Positions 7,355 through 15,804 of a DNA stretch of 34,723 nt are shown in pieces (position 1 is the first letter of the stretch; each line of letters opens with the position of its first letter). The translations under genes were made by a program, and so were the position numbers. The stretch spans positions 1-34,723 of the forward strand of contig JAIEQM010000014.1 in NCBI GenBank assembly GCA_019747705.1, in the 5' to 3' direction. This DNA comes from Chitinophagaceae bacterium. GTDB lineage: Bacteria > Bacteroidota > Bacteroidia > Chitinophagales > Chitinophagaceae. The notes under the pieces are model-generated. The model ran no database searches, was not told where the DNA came from, and saw nothing but the letters and a program-made list of their open reading frames with translations.

Positions 7355-7392
7355 TCAGGTGTAAGAGTTGAGTACCTGAATCAAAGCTCAAC
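7355..7392 (+). ncRNA. Candidate H-type pseudoknot in the leader of precursor C
   Basis: Stem 1 is TCAGGT (7355-7360)/ACCTGA (7374-7379). Stem 2 is GTTGAG (7367-7372), inside the stem-1 loop, pairing with CTCAAC (7387-7392). Linkers are 6, 1 and 7 nt. This is a geometrically possible H-type pseudoknot 24 bases before ATG 7416. A self-complementary GTTTGCAAAC (7344-7353) lies just upstream. There is no second copy, so no covariation support. Confidence 0.4.
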
Positions 7393-7415
7393 CTTAAATA
7401 TTAAAAAACAAGAAA

Positions 7416-7625
7416 ATGGAAAAGTTCCAAAAATTAGGTAAAATCCTTTCAAAGAAAGAACAAAAGAAAGTTATTGGTGGCAATCATTCAGGTTGTGAAC
7501 CGTCAGTAGTATGCTGTAGATCAGGGCGTGGCAGTGGTGGTGCAGCTTGTATACCCGGGTGGTGTAATGATGGCTGTGGGAACATGACCTATTGTACATG
7601 TAATGGCGGAGGAGCTCAGCCTTAA
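7416..7625 (+). CDS. Cys-rich double-glycine leader peptide precursor C
   Basis: This 69-residue ORF has a leader MEKFQKLGKILSKKEQ... ending K-V-I-G-G, clearly related to precursors A and B. Cleavage after GG (residue 22) releases a 47-residue core with eight cysteines, including an adjacent C-C pair, several Gly runs and a G-G-G-A-Q-P tail. The even Cys number fits four disulfides. It follows the adaptor gene by 80 bases and is followed by a hairpin. The core sequence differs from those of A and B apart from Cys and Gly richness, as expected if leaders are kept for the exporter while cores diversify. Function unknown; bacteriocin-like is the best guess. Confidence 0.8.
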   Translation: MEKFQKLGKILSKKEQKKVIGGNHSGCEPSVVCCRSGRGSGGAACIPGWCNDGCGNMTYCTCNGGGAQP

Positions 7626-7635
7626 TAACAAAGAG

Positions 7636-7678
7636 GGTGTGGTATTAACAAAAAATAAATACCGCACCTTATTATTAA
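7636..7678 (+). terminator. Terminator-like hairpin after precursor C
   Basis: GGTGTGGTATT (7636-7646) pairs with AATACCGCACC (7658-7668) with one G-U pair, followed by TTATTATT. It begins 10 bases after the stop codon. The T tract is interrupted, so termination may be partial. Confidence 0.6.
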
Positions 7679-7730
7679 CCTGAACATTTTCTCCCTTCAA
7701 CTTGTATTTACAGTATAATAATATTGATTT

Positions 7731-10169
7731 ATGCGAACCACACTGCCCGTCATTCTTATCATTTTTTGTTGTCAATCTCTTCATGCACAATATCTCGACA
7801 GTATTATTAAACGGCTTGAGAAAAACGCACCGGCTGAAACTATTTATATTCATTATGACAAAGATGTATATGCGCCGGGTGAAACCATTTGGTTCAAAGC
7901 GTACCTTTTTACAAATAATATGCCTTCTGAAATCAGCACCAATTTTTATGCTGAGATTTATGACACCAAAGGGATACTTATAGAAAGGAAATTATATCCA
8001 ATTGTATCAGGATCTGCCTATGGATATTTTGTTATACCAGATTCACTTTTGATCAATAAAATATATTTCAGGGCTTATACGCCTTTCATTTTAAAAAATC
8101 ATAGAACAAACATCTATGAGCAATCAATTCCTTTGTCAGGCAAGGGTATTACTTTCACTGATCCGGGTCCTTCGGTTCCGTCTTTGCATTTTTATCCTGA
8201 AGGCGGAACGATGGTAAATGGTGTTACCACAAGAGTGGCATTTAAATCAACTTACGCTGATGGTAATCCTGTACCAATAAGCGGAATCGTCAAAAACAGC
8301 AGCGGTGGTACTGTAACAACAATAACTACAGGTAAAGACGGGATGGGCGTATTTGATTTTACTCCATCTCAAAATCAATACGAAGCTGTTTGGTATGACG
8401 GGCAGAAGAGGATGTATTCTTCTTTATTGCCCGCTGCAAAGAATGAAGGACCCGTATTAAATGTGAGTAATGAAGTGGATAAGATTTCTTTTTCCGTAAG
8501 CATTAATCCTGAAAGTAAAAAAGACCGGTCTGTTTATTATCTTCTTGTACACAGGGGGAAAAATTATTTCTATGAAATAAAACTCAACCTTGAAAATTCT
8601 TTTTCAGTAAAAGGGAATGTACCATCAGGAGATATGGGTACAGGAGTTACAGCATTTACGTTATTCAATTCCAGGCAGCAGCCGGTAGCAGAGCGGGTGG
8701 TTTTTATACAAAACCCGGGATTCAGGTCTGCGGCAACCTTTAAAAAAAATAAAAATGGATCCGGCAACGGTTATGATGATTATGAAATTGAGCTGAGTGA
8801 TACCGCACTTGCCAATATGTCAATAGCAATTAAGGAAGCAGATAGTTTGTTTCGCAATCAACCCGATATTTTTTCAGAAGTTTTGTTATCTCCTTACTTT
8901 AAAGAAAAAATTAATTACGCAAGCGGATGTTTTACACATTCCTCACCCGAATGCCGTGCATACGCTGATCTGCTCATGTTAACAAATACATACAATAGAA
9001 GTATATGGGATATAATGAAAGCAGATACCGCCAGTGTTACTGTTCCTGAAAACTATATTACACTTAAAGGAACAGTTAAGGACCTTACATCGGAAGAATT
9101 GGCAAGTGCAGGTGATTTGATATTACTGCTTAAAGAAAAGGAAAAGCTGCTGGATGTAATGAGTTTAAAACTGCAAAAAGATGGTTCTTTTACTGCCGAC
9201 GGCCTGCTGCTTTTTGATACTATTACTATTTCTTATTATCTCAGCAATCTAAAAAATAAAAATTTCCGGGTTTTGCTGGATGATATACGGTATAGTAATG
9301 TTTCATACGGGAATCCCGGGGGGATGGGCAATAATGTAAATACCACTACGGGGTATTCTCAGAATCAAACGAAAAGTAATAGCCCTAACGAAATCAAGTA
9401 TGCAGATAGTGCTGTTGCTTCAAAGCAACTTAAGGAAATTATTATAACCGGCAGAAAAAAAACCAGGGTTCAAATGCTGGATGAATTTTATACAACAGGC
9501 CCTTTTAAAAGTGATAAAGCATATAAGTTTGATATTGAAGGAGATGCTTTTAAGGAGGCAATGATTGATATTGTTCAATACTTAACGGGAAGGGTGCCCG
9601 GTTTGCAAATTGTAAGGTCATCATACGCCGGTTCTGATGTAAAAATTACATGGCGACAATCAGTTGTTGCAGTTTATATTGATGAAATGTTTACTGATCA
9701 GTCAGCTCTTTTACAAATGCCTGTGCAAAATATTGCTTATGTAAAAGTTTTCCGGCCACATTTTATTGGCATGCCTGCGCTTGCAGGATCAGGCAGTTCA
9801 AGTGGTTTTGGATTATCAAGGGATAATGGCGGGCTTGGCGCCGGCGGTGCCATCGCTATTTATACAAAACGGGGCAATAAGGATGATAAAAAAAACAAGC
9901 CTATCCTTTCAAATAATACAGTTGAGTTTTATGGTTTCTCATCAACCGGGGATTTTGATACAAATGTTAATCGAAATACTGAAAACGCAGCAGGAAATAA
10001 TTCAACCGGAAAAACTGTTTACTGGAACCCTTCTGTTGTTACAGGAGGCAAACGAAACAAAGCAGTAATAACAACAAGAAGCTTGCCGGGGGATAAAAAA
10101 TATGTTTTAACATTGGAAGGAGCTAATGTGAAAGGAGAGCTGGTACGAATAGAAAAAATAATTAATTGA
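7731..10169 (+). CDS. Large secreted MG2 / TonB-plug-like protein
   Basis: The 812-residue protein starts with a signal peptide (MRTTLPVILIIFCCQSLHAQ). Residues about 37-60 have Y-I-H-Y-D-K-D-V-Y-A-P-G-E-T-I-W-F-K-A, the hallmark of an MG2 (alpha-2-macroglobulin-like) domain, followed by more beta-sandwich domains. Residues about 570-740 contain L-K-E-I-I-I-T-G and a plug-like segment (V-P-G-L-Q-I-V... A-V-Y-I-D-E-M... A-I-A-I-Y-T-K-R) resembling a TonB receptor plug, but no beta-barrel follows. This class is common near outer-membrane transport genes in Bacteroidota, with unclear function. Its position 105 bases after precursor C suggests a role in peptide handling or immunity; that is inference. 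Confidence 0.75.
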   Translation: MRTTLPVILIIFCCQSLHAQYLDSIIKRLEKNAPAETIYIHYDKDVYAPGETIWFKAYLFTNNMPSEISTNFYAEIYDTKGILIERKLYPIVSGSAYGYFVIPDSLLINKIYFRAYTPFILKNHRTNIYEQSIPLSGKGITFTDPGPSVPSLHFYPEGGTMVNGVTTRVAFKSTYADGNPVPISGIVKNSSGGTVTTITTGKDGMGVFDFTPSQNQYEAVWYDGQKRMYSSLLPAAKNEGPVLNVSNEVDKISFSVSINPESKKDRSVYYLLVHRGKNYFYEIKLNLENSFSVKGNVPSGDMGTGVTAFTLFNSRQQPVAERVVFIQNPGFRSAATFKKNKNGSGNGYDDYEIELSDTALANMSIAIKEADSLFRNQPDIFSEVLLSPYFKEKINYASGCFTHSSPECRAYADLLMLTNTYNRSIWDIMKADTASVTVPENYITLKGTVKDLTSEELASAGDLILLLKEKEKLLDVMSLKLQKDGSFTADGLLLFDTITISYYLSNLKNKNFRVLLDDIRYSNVSYGNPGGMGNNVNTTTGYSQNQTKSNSPNEIKYADSAVASKQLKEIIITGRKKTRVQMLDEFYTTGPFKSDKAYKFDIEGDAFKEAMIDIVQYLTGRVPGLQIVRSSYAGSDVKITWRQSVVAVYIDEMFTDQSALLQMPVQNIAYVKVFRPHFIGMPALAGSGSSSGFGLSRDNGGLGAGGAIAIYTKRGNKDDKKNKPILSNNTVEFYGFSSTGDFDTNVNRNTENAAGNNSTGKTVYWNPSVVTGGKRNKAVITTRSLPGDKKYVLTLEGANVKGELVRIEKIIN

Positions 10170-10212
10170 AATGATATAACAGTTTAACTTAAAATCATTT
10201 TTTCCTTTCTTC

Positions 10213-10386
10213 TCAATCCAAAAAATCCTCCTCCCCTTTCGGCCCGTATTTATCAAACAGCTTATCAATAGCCCCGCCAAAAATGGGGAACTTTTCTTTG
10301 GCAAAACTTTTAATTACATCAACAGCCGCAAAAGCCTGTTGCTCTGTGAGTCCTTTTTCCATTAAACGGTTGATGAGTTCCTGCAT
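10213..10386 (-). CDS. Small conserved-looking protein, function unknown
   Basis: A 57-residue protein starts at MQELINRLMEKGLTEQQAFA and ends G-P-K-G-E-E-D-F-L-D. It has an amphipathic helical N-terminal half and a Gly/Pro-rich acidic tail, with no signal peptide. A start further upstream at 10464 would overlap the preceding gene by 68 bases and add an unlikely stretch, so ATG 10386 is chosen, 10 bases after the DUF695-type gene's stop. The two are probably co-transcribed. It resembles small helical proteins of Bacteroidota without known function. Confidence 0.65.
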   Translation of the reverse strand: MQELINRLMEKGLTEQQAFAAVDVIKSFAKEKFPIFGGAIDKLFDKYGPKGEEDFLD

Positions 10387-10396
10387 ACAGTAAGGT

Positions 10397-11215
10397 TTAG
10401 TCTTTAAGTACAAATGTTTCCCAGCCATCATACAACCCGTTATAGCGGGCAGCTTCTTTTGCAAGATACAGGGTTAATCGGTTCATGGTTTTTAAATCCG
10501 GTTTATCAGGCCGGTACATCTGCAATACAAATGGATGAGAGGAAGAATCCTGCAATACATCCAGCTTTTCCACTAAAAATTTTTGATCATACACCCGGAG
10601 GAAAAAATTTCTCCGGTCATCTTCTGTTTTAAAATACAACCAGTGGTCAATACGCCTTTCTTTTTCTAATTTGTCACCAGCCTGTGTTAATTTCAAAATC
10701 ACTTTCTGATTTTTCATGGATTCCATTTGTTCTTCACCCGGGTAAAGAAACTTTAAATACTGGCCCCAGCTTTTATCTTCTTTAATGCTGATGATATAGC
10801 TGTATTGCGGAAAATTGGTTTTGTAATATTCAGTAAGATATTTCCGCAGCAGCAATGTATCGTTCACATAATAATAATCTGTGCGTTCGCAATTATAAGT
10901 AAATGTGCCGGCATGGATCCTTCTTTTTTTCTTTTCAATAAGTTCATTGGCGCCATCGGAAATTTTATAGAGTTTTTGAAATTCCTGCGCCGTGGGGAAC
11001 CCCTCCTTATTGCACTCGTTAATTTTTACACCGGTAATAACAAGATAATTATAACTGATAACCGGTGCTTTTTCTTTTAAAGCCATATTCACCAGCACGG
11101 AGCCGGCTCCTTTATCATAGGAAGCCATATAAGTATCCCATTCTTCTTTGGCGCCCTGTGCTGTGGCATGGCATGATAAAACACCAGCCAGAAAAAAAGC
11201 GAACAGCCATTTCAT
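10397..11215 (-). CDS. Secreted DUF695-type protein
   Basis: The 272-residue protein has a signal peptide (MKWLFAFFLAGVLSCHATAQ) and then W-D-T-Y-M-A-S-Y-D-K-G-A-G-S-V, the start of a DUF695-like domain. The C-terminal part (about 185-272) has the R-P-D-K-P-D-L-K-T-M-N and Y-N-G-L-Y-D-G-W-E-T pattern seen in DUF695 and RraB-like domains. A Cys at residue 15 could suggest a lipobox, but the A-T-A-Q end favours ordinary signal peptidase cleavage. Expressed toward the small gene at 10213. Function unknown. Confidence 0.7.
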   Translation of the reverse strand: MKWLFAFFLAGVLSCHATAQGAKEEWDTYMASYDKGAGSVLVNMALKEKAPVISYNYLVITGVKINECNKEGFPTAQEFQKLYKISDGANELIEKKKRRIHAGTFTYNCERTDYYYVNDTLLLRKYLTEYYKTNFPQYSYIISIKEDKSWGQYLKFLYPGEEQMESMKNQKVILKLTQAGDKLEKERRIDHWLYFKTEDDRRNFFLRVYDQKFLVEKLDVLQDSSSHPFVLQMYRPDKPDLKTMNRLTLYLAKEAARYNGLYDGWETFVLKD

Positions 11216-11270
11216 GCCGTGAAAGTAAATGGAAATTGCGGGTCAGGAGAATTTGAGTTCTTAAAACTTC

Positions 11271-11303
11271 AATAAAAATCCCGCCGTTTTTAACGTCGGG
11301 ATT
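11271..11303 (-). terminator. Intrinsic terminator for clpX
   Basis: On the minus strand AATCCCG-A-CGTT pairs with AACG-G-CGGGATT (one mismatch) and is followed by TTTTTATT. It lies 40 bases downstream of the clpX stop and upstream of the DUF695-type gene, separating the two units. Confidence 0.8.
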
Positions 11304-11342
11304 CTTATCTTATTTCGTACCTCCTACTTCTTATATCATGCC

Positions 11343-12575
11343 TTATGCCACTTTGAGCATACTCAGCTTACTCTTATCAAACTTGTGCATAGCATAGTCC
11401 AGTGTTAAATGGAATTTCTTTTCATCGCTGCCCGGCATTTCAAACATGGCATCTGTTAAAATGCTTTCGCAAATACTTCTTAAACCACGTGCACCCAGTT
11501 TATATTCCATAGCTTTCTCCACCATAAAATCATATACATCGTTATCAATGGTGAGTTCAATACCTTCCAGGTCAAATAATTTGTGATATTGTTTGATGAG
11601 TGCATTTTTAGGTGTCACCAGAATTTCACGGAGTGTTTCAGCATCCAGCGGATTGAGGAAGGTTACCACAGGTAAACGACCCAGCAACTCAGGTATCAAA
11701 CCAAAACTTTTCAGATCCTGCGCATTTACATACTGCAGCAGGTTTTTCTTCATGTGCTCCTGCTCTTCTTTGTTTACATTAAAGCCAATGGCATTGGTAT
11801 TTACACGGCGTGCAATTACTTTATCAATACCATCAAAAGCGCCGCCGCAAATAAACAGGATGTTGGAAGTGTTGATCTTGATGAGTTTTTGCTCCGGATG
11901 CTTGCGGCCTCCCTGTGGTGGCACCAGCACTTCTGTTCCTTCTAAAAGTTTCAGCATACCCTGCTGCACACCTTCGCCACTTACATCACGTGTAATGGAT
12001 GGGTTATCACCTTTGCGGGCTATCTTATCAATTTCATCAATATATACAATTCCTTTTTCAGCCGCTGCCACATCATAATTGCACACCTGCAGCAAACGTG
12101 TAAGAATGCTTTCCACGTCTTCACCCACATAACCTGCTTCAGTAAACACTGTAGCATCAACTATTGCAAACGGCACATTGAGTAAGCGTGCAATGGTTTT
12201 GGCCAGTAATGTTTTACCGGTTCCGGTTTCGCCCACCATTACAATGTTGCTCTTTTCAATCTCTACTTCACTTTCCGTTTTTTGCTTTAAGCGTTTGTAG
12301 TGATTGTAAACAGCAACAGCCAGTACTTTCTTGGCATCATCCTGGCCAATAATGTATTCATCCAGAAAGCGTTTGATTTCAACCGGCTTTTTTACATTGA
12401 GTTTGAAATTGGAAACCGTTGATTCACTTTTCAACTGCAGTTCCTGCTGAATGATTTCCTGTGCATGCTCCACACAATTTTCACAGATATGCCCTTCCTG
12501 ACCTGCAATCAGAATTTTTACTTCATCCCTGTTGCGGCCGCAGAAAGAACAATGCAGCATATTGTTTTTTGCCAT
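11343..12575 (-). CDS. clpX: ATP-dependent Clp protease ATP-binding subunit ClpX
   Basis: The 410-residue AAA+ unfoldase feeds substrates to ClpP. An N-terminal C4 zinc domain is present (C-S-F-C-G... C-E-N-C). Walker A is G-E-T-G-T-G-K-T, the pore loop A-G-Y-V-G-E-D-V-E, Walker B G-I-V-Y-I-D-E-I-D-K, the ClpP-docking tripeptide I-G-F in N-A-I-G-F-N-V, and sensor-2 region G-A-R-G-L-R. Length and motifs are normal. It is downstream of the two clpP genes but separated by a terminator at 12710-12741, so it likely has its own promoter in 12576-12709. Confidence 0.98.
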   Translation of the reverse strand: MAKNNMLHCSFCGRNRDEVKILIAGQEGHICENCVEHAQEIIQQELQLKSESTVSNFKLNVKKPVEIKRFLDEYIIGQDDAKKVLAVAVYNHYKRLKQKTESEVEIEKSNIVMVGETGTGKTLLAKTIARLLNVPFAIVDATVFTEAGYVGEDVESILTRLLQVCNYDVAAAEKGIVYIDEIDKIARKGDNPSITRDVSGEGVQQGMLKLLEGTEVLVPPQGGRKHPEQKLIKINTSNILFICGGAFDGIDKVIARRVNTNAIGFNVNKEEQEHMKKNLLQYVNAQDLKSFGLIPELLGRLPVVTFLNPLDAETLREILVTPKNALIKQYHKLFDLEGIELTIDNDVYDFMVEKAMEYKLGARGLRSICESILTDAMFEMPGSDEKKFHLTLDYAMHKFDKSKLSMLKVA

Positions 12576-12709
12576 TAAGTTGGATTTTATGCGAACGGCC
12601 CCTTAGCAATCCGCCTTCAAAGATAGGAAAGGGTTTTAAAAGCACATAGTTTAATCTTGGAACATAAATCACACCATATCAGGCTGTTAACCCGGTGCTT
12701 TTTTAAACC

Positions 12710-12741
12710 AAAAAAGGATGAGTTGTTTAACTCACCCTTTT
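12710..12741 (-). terminator. Intrinsic terminator after the clpP pair
   Basis: TGAGTT (12719-12724) pairs with AACTCA (12729-12734), extended by GG/CC and A/T runs. On the minus strand it is followed by TCCTTTTTT. It lies 20 bases beyond the stop of the downstream clpP. Confidence 0.8.
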
Positions 12742-12760
12742 ATCAATAGCATTTCTGCGT

Positions 12761-13393
12761 TTAGAGTTTATCGAGAACACCGTCCACAATGCCATAAGCC
12801 ACCGCTTCGTCTGCATTCATCCAGTAATCACGGTCAAAATCTTTCATTACTTGTTCCAGGCTTTTGCCACAGTTCTTTGCTAATATTTTAGCGCCCAGTT
12901 CTTTTGTTTTTGCAATTTGATTAGCCAATATTTCCAAATCGGCGCTGGTGCCCTGTGCACCACCAATACTTGGCTGATGGATCATTACTTCACCATGCGG
13001 ATAAATAAACCGTTTACCCTTTGTACCACCGCTCAGCAAAATAGAACCCATGCTGGCGGCCATGCCCATACAAATAGTACTCACCGGTGAGCTGATCATT
13101 TTCATGGTGTCATAAATCACCATTCCGCTTGTAACTACACCACCGGGACTGTTAATAAACAATTTAATTTCTTCACCAGGCTTTACAGCATCTAAATACA
13201 AAAGTTTATTTACAATTTCTTTAGCAGAGTTATCATGCACCACGCCCCAGAAAAATATTTTACGCTGCTCTAAAAACTTTTTATTGTAAGGACCAAAGGC
13301 AGCGGCAGTAAAATTCTCCAATGGATTTTCTTTGGGTTCTTCTTCACCTTCATCATCCATTCTTACGGGATATTTTAAATATTGTTCGTTCAT
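12761..13393 (-). CDS. clpP: ATP-dependent Clp protease proteolytic subunit (second ClpP)
   Basis: The 210-residue serine protease has the nucleophile Ser in G-M-A-A-S-M-G-S, the His in M-I-H-Q-P-S-I-G-G and a D-R-D-Y-W-M segment with the Asp region. An acidic N-terminal extension (D-D-E-G-E-E-E-P-K-E-N) is longer than in E. coli ClpP. It lies 26 bases downstream of the other clpP gene, so the two are one operon. The two sequences differ substantially, which allows either mixed or separate heptamers, as in other bacteria with two ClpPs. Confidence 0.95.
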   Translation of the reverse strand: MNEQYLKYPVRMDDEGEEEPKENPLENFTAAAFGPYNKKFLEQRKIFFWGVVHDNSAKEIVNKLLYLDAVKPGEEIKLFINSPGGVVTSGMVIYDTMKMISSPVSTICMGMAASMGSILLSGGTKGKRFIYPHGEVMIHQPSIGGAQGTSADLEILANQIAKTKELGAKILAKNCGKSLEQVMKDFDRDYWMNADEAVAYGIVDGVLDKL

Positions 13394-13419
13394 CTGTTAC
13401 TGATTTTTATACCTGGTAA

Positions 13420-14115
13420 TTATTGTTCTTTGGCTTTGCGGGGGTTCATCACCAGCACCTCATCCACCAGCCCGTAGGCTTTTGCTTCAGCAGCCGTCAT
13501 CCAGAAATCACGGTCGCTGTCTTCTTTTACTTTATCAAATGTTTGTCCGCTGTGGAAGGCAATGATTTCATATAGCTCATTCTTGAGTTTCTTCACTTCA
13601 TTCACCATAATCTGTATATCCGTTGCCTGTCCGCCGGCTCCGCCATAAGGCTGATGCAGCATAATGCGTGAATGTTTCAGTGCAGTTCGTTTGCCTTTTG
13701 CACCTGCACACATGAGCACTGCGCCCATGCTTGCGGCAATACCGGTAGTAATGGTACTGATATCCGGCGTAATGTATTGCATGGTATCATAAATGCCCAG
13801 GCCGGCATAAATACTTCCACCCGGACTGTTAATGTACATCTGAATATCACGTGTACGGTCAGTACTTTCCAAAAACAATAACTGCGCCGTTACAATATTG
13901 GCCACATAATCATTAACAGGCTCACCCATGAAAATGATACGGTCCATCATCAGTCTTGAAAACACATCCATGCTGGCTACATTAAGCGGACGTTCTTCAA
14001 TGATGTATGGAGTAAGATTGCTGGGGTTGAAGTTTGTTTGATAATTGTGCACGGTGGCGCTTGAAATACCCCGGTGCTTTACGGCATACTTTTCAAATTC
14101 TTTATTTAAATCCAT
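13420..14115 (-). CDS. clpP: ATP-dependent Clp protease proteolytic subunit (first ClpP)
   Basis: The 231-residue ClpP has Ser in G-I-A-A-S-M-G-A, His in M-L-H-Q-P-Y-G-G-A-G-G-Q and D-R-D-F-W-M near the C-terminus, so the triad appears intact. It is the first gene of the clpP pair. The upstream gene tig has its own terminator (14334-14367), so the clpP promoter should be within 14116-14333. The G-G-A-G-G-Q-A-T-D-I-Q segment is typical of main ClpP forms, so this is probably the principal subunit. Confidence 0.96.
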   Translation of the reverse strand: MDLNKEFEKYAVKHRGISSATVHNYQTNFNPSNLTPYIIEERPLNVASMDVFSRLMMDRIIFMGEPVNDYVANIVTAQLLFLESTDRTRDIQMYINSPGGSIYAGLGIYDTMQYITPDISTITTGIAASMGAVLMCAGAKGKRTALKHSRIMLHQPYGGAGGQATDIQIMVNEVKKLKNELYEIIAFHSGQTFDKVKEDSDRDFWMTAAEAKAYGLVDEVLVMNPRKAKEQ

Positions 14116-14260
14116 GTTATAAATTTTCGGTTACAAGTTAAGGGAAACGATTGGAATGAACATCTTTTCAAATATCATGCGGGGAAAACTTGTGAGACAG
14201 AAAGGCAGAAAAAGCAAAATGATACCAGCTTTTGTATTTCATAGCATCGGTTTTGCGCCT

Positions 14261-14306
14261 GTCCCGATTAATTCGGGGTCGCAATCCCTGTCTGCTGACA
14301 GGCAGG
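14261..14306. repeat. REP-like hairpins in the tig-clpP intergenic region
   Basis: Two adjacent palindromes occur: CCCGA (14263-14267)/TCGGG (14273-14277) and CCTGTC (14287-14292)/GACAGG (14297-14302). The second has the CCTGTCTGCTGACAGGCAGG form seen as a dispersed repeat in Bacteroidota. The rest of 14116-14414 holds the tig terminator and presumably the clpP promoter; I see no further gene there. Confidence 0.5.
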
Positions 14307-14333
14307 CTTTCATCGTCCGGTTATAATGGCATC

Positions 14334-14367
14334 AAAAAAAACAGCCCGCTGAATTTCATCAGCGGGC
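14334..14367 (-). terminator. Intrinsic terminator for tig
   Basis: GCCCGCTGA (14344-14352) pairs perfectly with TCAGCGGGC (14359-14367) around a 6-nt loop. On the minus strand it is followed by TG and an eight-T run. Located 47 bases beyond the tig stop. Confidence 0.92.
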
Positions 14368-14414
14368 CGGGTTTAATATCGTACTTCTTATCTCATACCT
14401 CTTACCTCATTCTT

Positions 14415-15791
14415 CTAATGATGCTGATGCTGATGTTCTTCATTCATCTTAATAAACTCTTCTGCACTTATCAATTTTTCTTCTCTCTTCACTTCACCTT
14501 CTGCCCAGTTAAATACTTTTTCAGTGATAATGCGGCGGTAGGCGCCATCAACCTGCTGTTCATCTTTCATCAGCCCTTCCACATACTGGTCCATCCATTC
14601 CATATTACCTTCGGCCAGGTTCATGTTGCCAAAATAACCCATGATCTGCTGTTTAAAACTTTCTTTCAGTTCCTCATTGGTAACTCTGAGCTGGTTCTCA
14701 TTGATAATTTTATCACTGATGAGTGTCCACTTTAATTGATTGATGAAGGTGGGGAATTCGGCTTCAATCTGCTCCGGGCTCTTGGGTTGTTTGTTGCCAT
14801 CAGGCTGAGTGCTGAGCCATTTTTTCAAAAAGCCTTCGGGCAGTTCCATTTTAGTATCATCCAGCAGCACATGGTACAAATGGTGCTGCAGTTGGTTGCT
14901 GCTTTGCTTATCCCAGTAGGCCTGGATATCTTTTTCAATTTCTGCACGGAACTCTGCTTTTGTGGTAATATTTTTACTGGGCATCGCTTCTTTAAAAAAT
15001 TCTTCGTTCAGTTCCCGTTTTTCAATAAAGCCAACCTTGGTAATGGTGAGTTTATAATGAGCGACTGCATCTTCTTCTTTCAATCCTAAATCACTTAATA
15101 CCCAATTGCGTTCCTTGTCATCAAATGCATCTTTCAATACAATTACAAGTGTATCATCTTTTTTCAAACCCTGTAATTGGGGGCGGTAAGCTTCTGAAAA
15201 ATATTTTACCAATAAAGAGTTGTATTTTTTTACGCCACCTTCTAAAACATTACCATCGGCATCACATGCTTCAAAAGTTAAGTTCAGCGCATGGTCATCA
15301 CTGCTCACAGCTTCCGGCTCTGTCATTTTTCCAAAGCGGTTTTGAAGACGTTCCACTTCTTCTTTCACCATGGCGTCTGTAGCCTTTACTTTATAAAAAG
15401 TTGTTTTTGTTTTGCTGAGGCTCAACTCAAAACCCGGCTTTAAACCAATTTCAAATTCAAAACTGTAATCAGCCGGCGCCTCCATACTGGGTTTAAAATC
15501 TGCATTGGGCAAAGGCAGCGGCCGGGCAAAAATTTCCAGCTTTTCATTTACCAGGTAATCATTCAATCCTTTTTCAATATTGCGGATCACCTCTTCTGTA
15601 AAAATGCCGGGGCCATACATTTTTTTGATCATGCCTGCAGGCACCATCCCTTTACGGAAGCCGGGAATACTGGCATTCTTGCTGTAGTTTTTTAATGTTT
15701 TTTCAAATGATGGAAAGTAGTCTTCTTTGCTGATTGTAACGGTGAGTTTGTCAGTAAGCAAACCAATGTTTTCTCTTGTAACTGTTGCCAT
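14415..15791 (-). CDS. tig: Trigger factor chaperone
   Basis: The 458-residue protein begins MATVTRENIGLLTDKLTVTI and has the ribosome-binding motif I-P-G-F-R-K-G-M-V-P at about residue 43. The central peptidyl-prolyl isomerase domain (about 150-240) is strongly diverged from FKBP forms, as usual in Bacteroidota, so isomerase activity is doubtful. A helical substrate-binding C-domain follows. It ends in a His-rich tail (E-E-H-Q-H-Q-H-H). Trigger factor passes nascent chains to folding, and its place beside clpP and clpX is the classic tig-clpP-clpX order, though here terminators split the units. Confidence 0.95.
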   Translation of the reverse strand: MATVTRENIGLLTDKLTVTISKEDYFPSFEKTLKNYSKNASIPGFRKGMVPAGMIKKMYGPGIFTEEVIRNIEKGLNDYLVNEKLEIFARPLPLPNADFKPSMEAPADYSFEFEIGLKPGFELSLSKTKTTFYKVKATDAMVKEEVERLQNRFGKMTEPEAVSSDDHALNLTFEACDADGNVLEGGVKKYNSLLVKYFSEAYRPQLQGLKKDDTLVIVLKDAFDDKERNWVLSDLGLKEEDAVAHYKLTITKVGFIEKRELNEEFFKEAMPSKNITTKAEFRAEIEKDIQAYWDKQSSNQLQHHLYHVLLDDTKMELPEGFLKKWLSTQPDGNKQPKSPEQIEAEFPTFINQLKWTLISDKIINENQLRVTNEELKESFKQQIMGYFGNMNLAEGNMEWMDQYVEGLMKDEQQVDGAYRRIITEKVFNWAEGEVKREEKLISAEEFIKMNEEHQHQHH

Positions 15792-15804
15792 AGTAATGTT
15801 TAAA

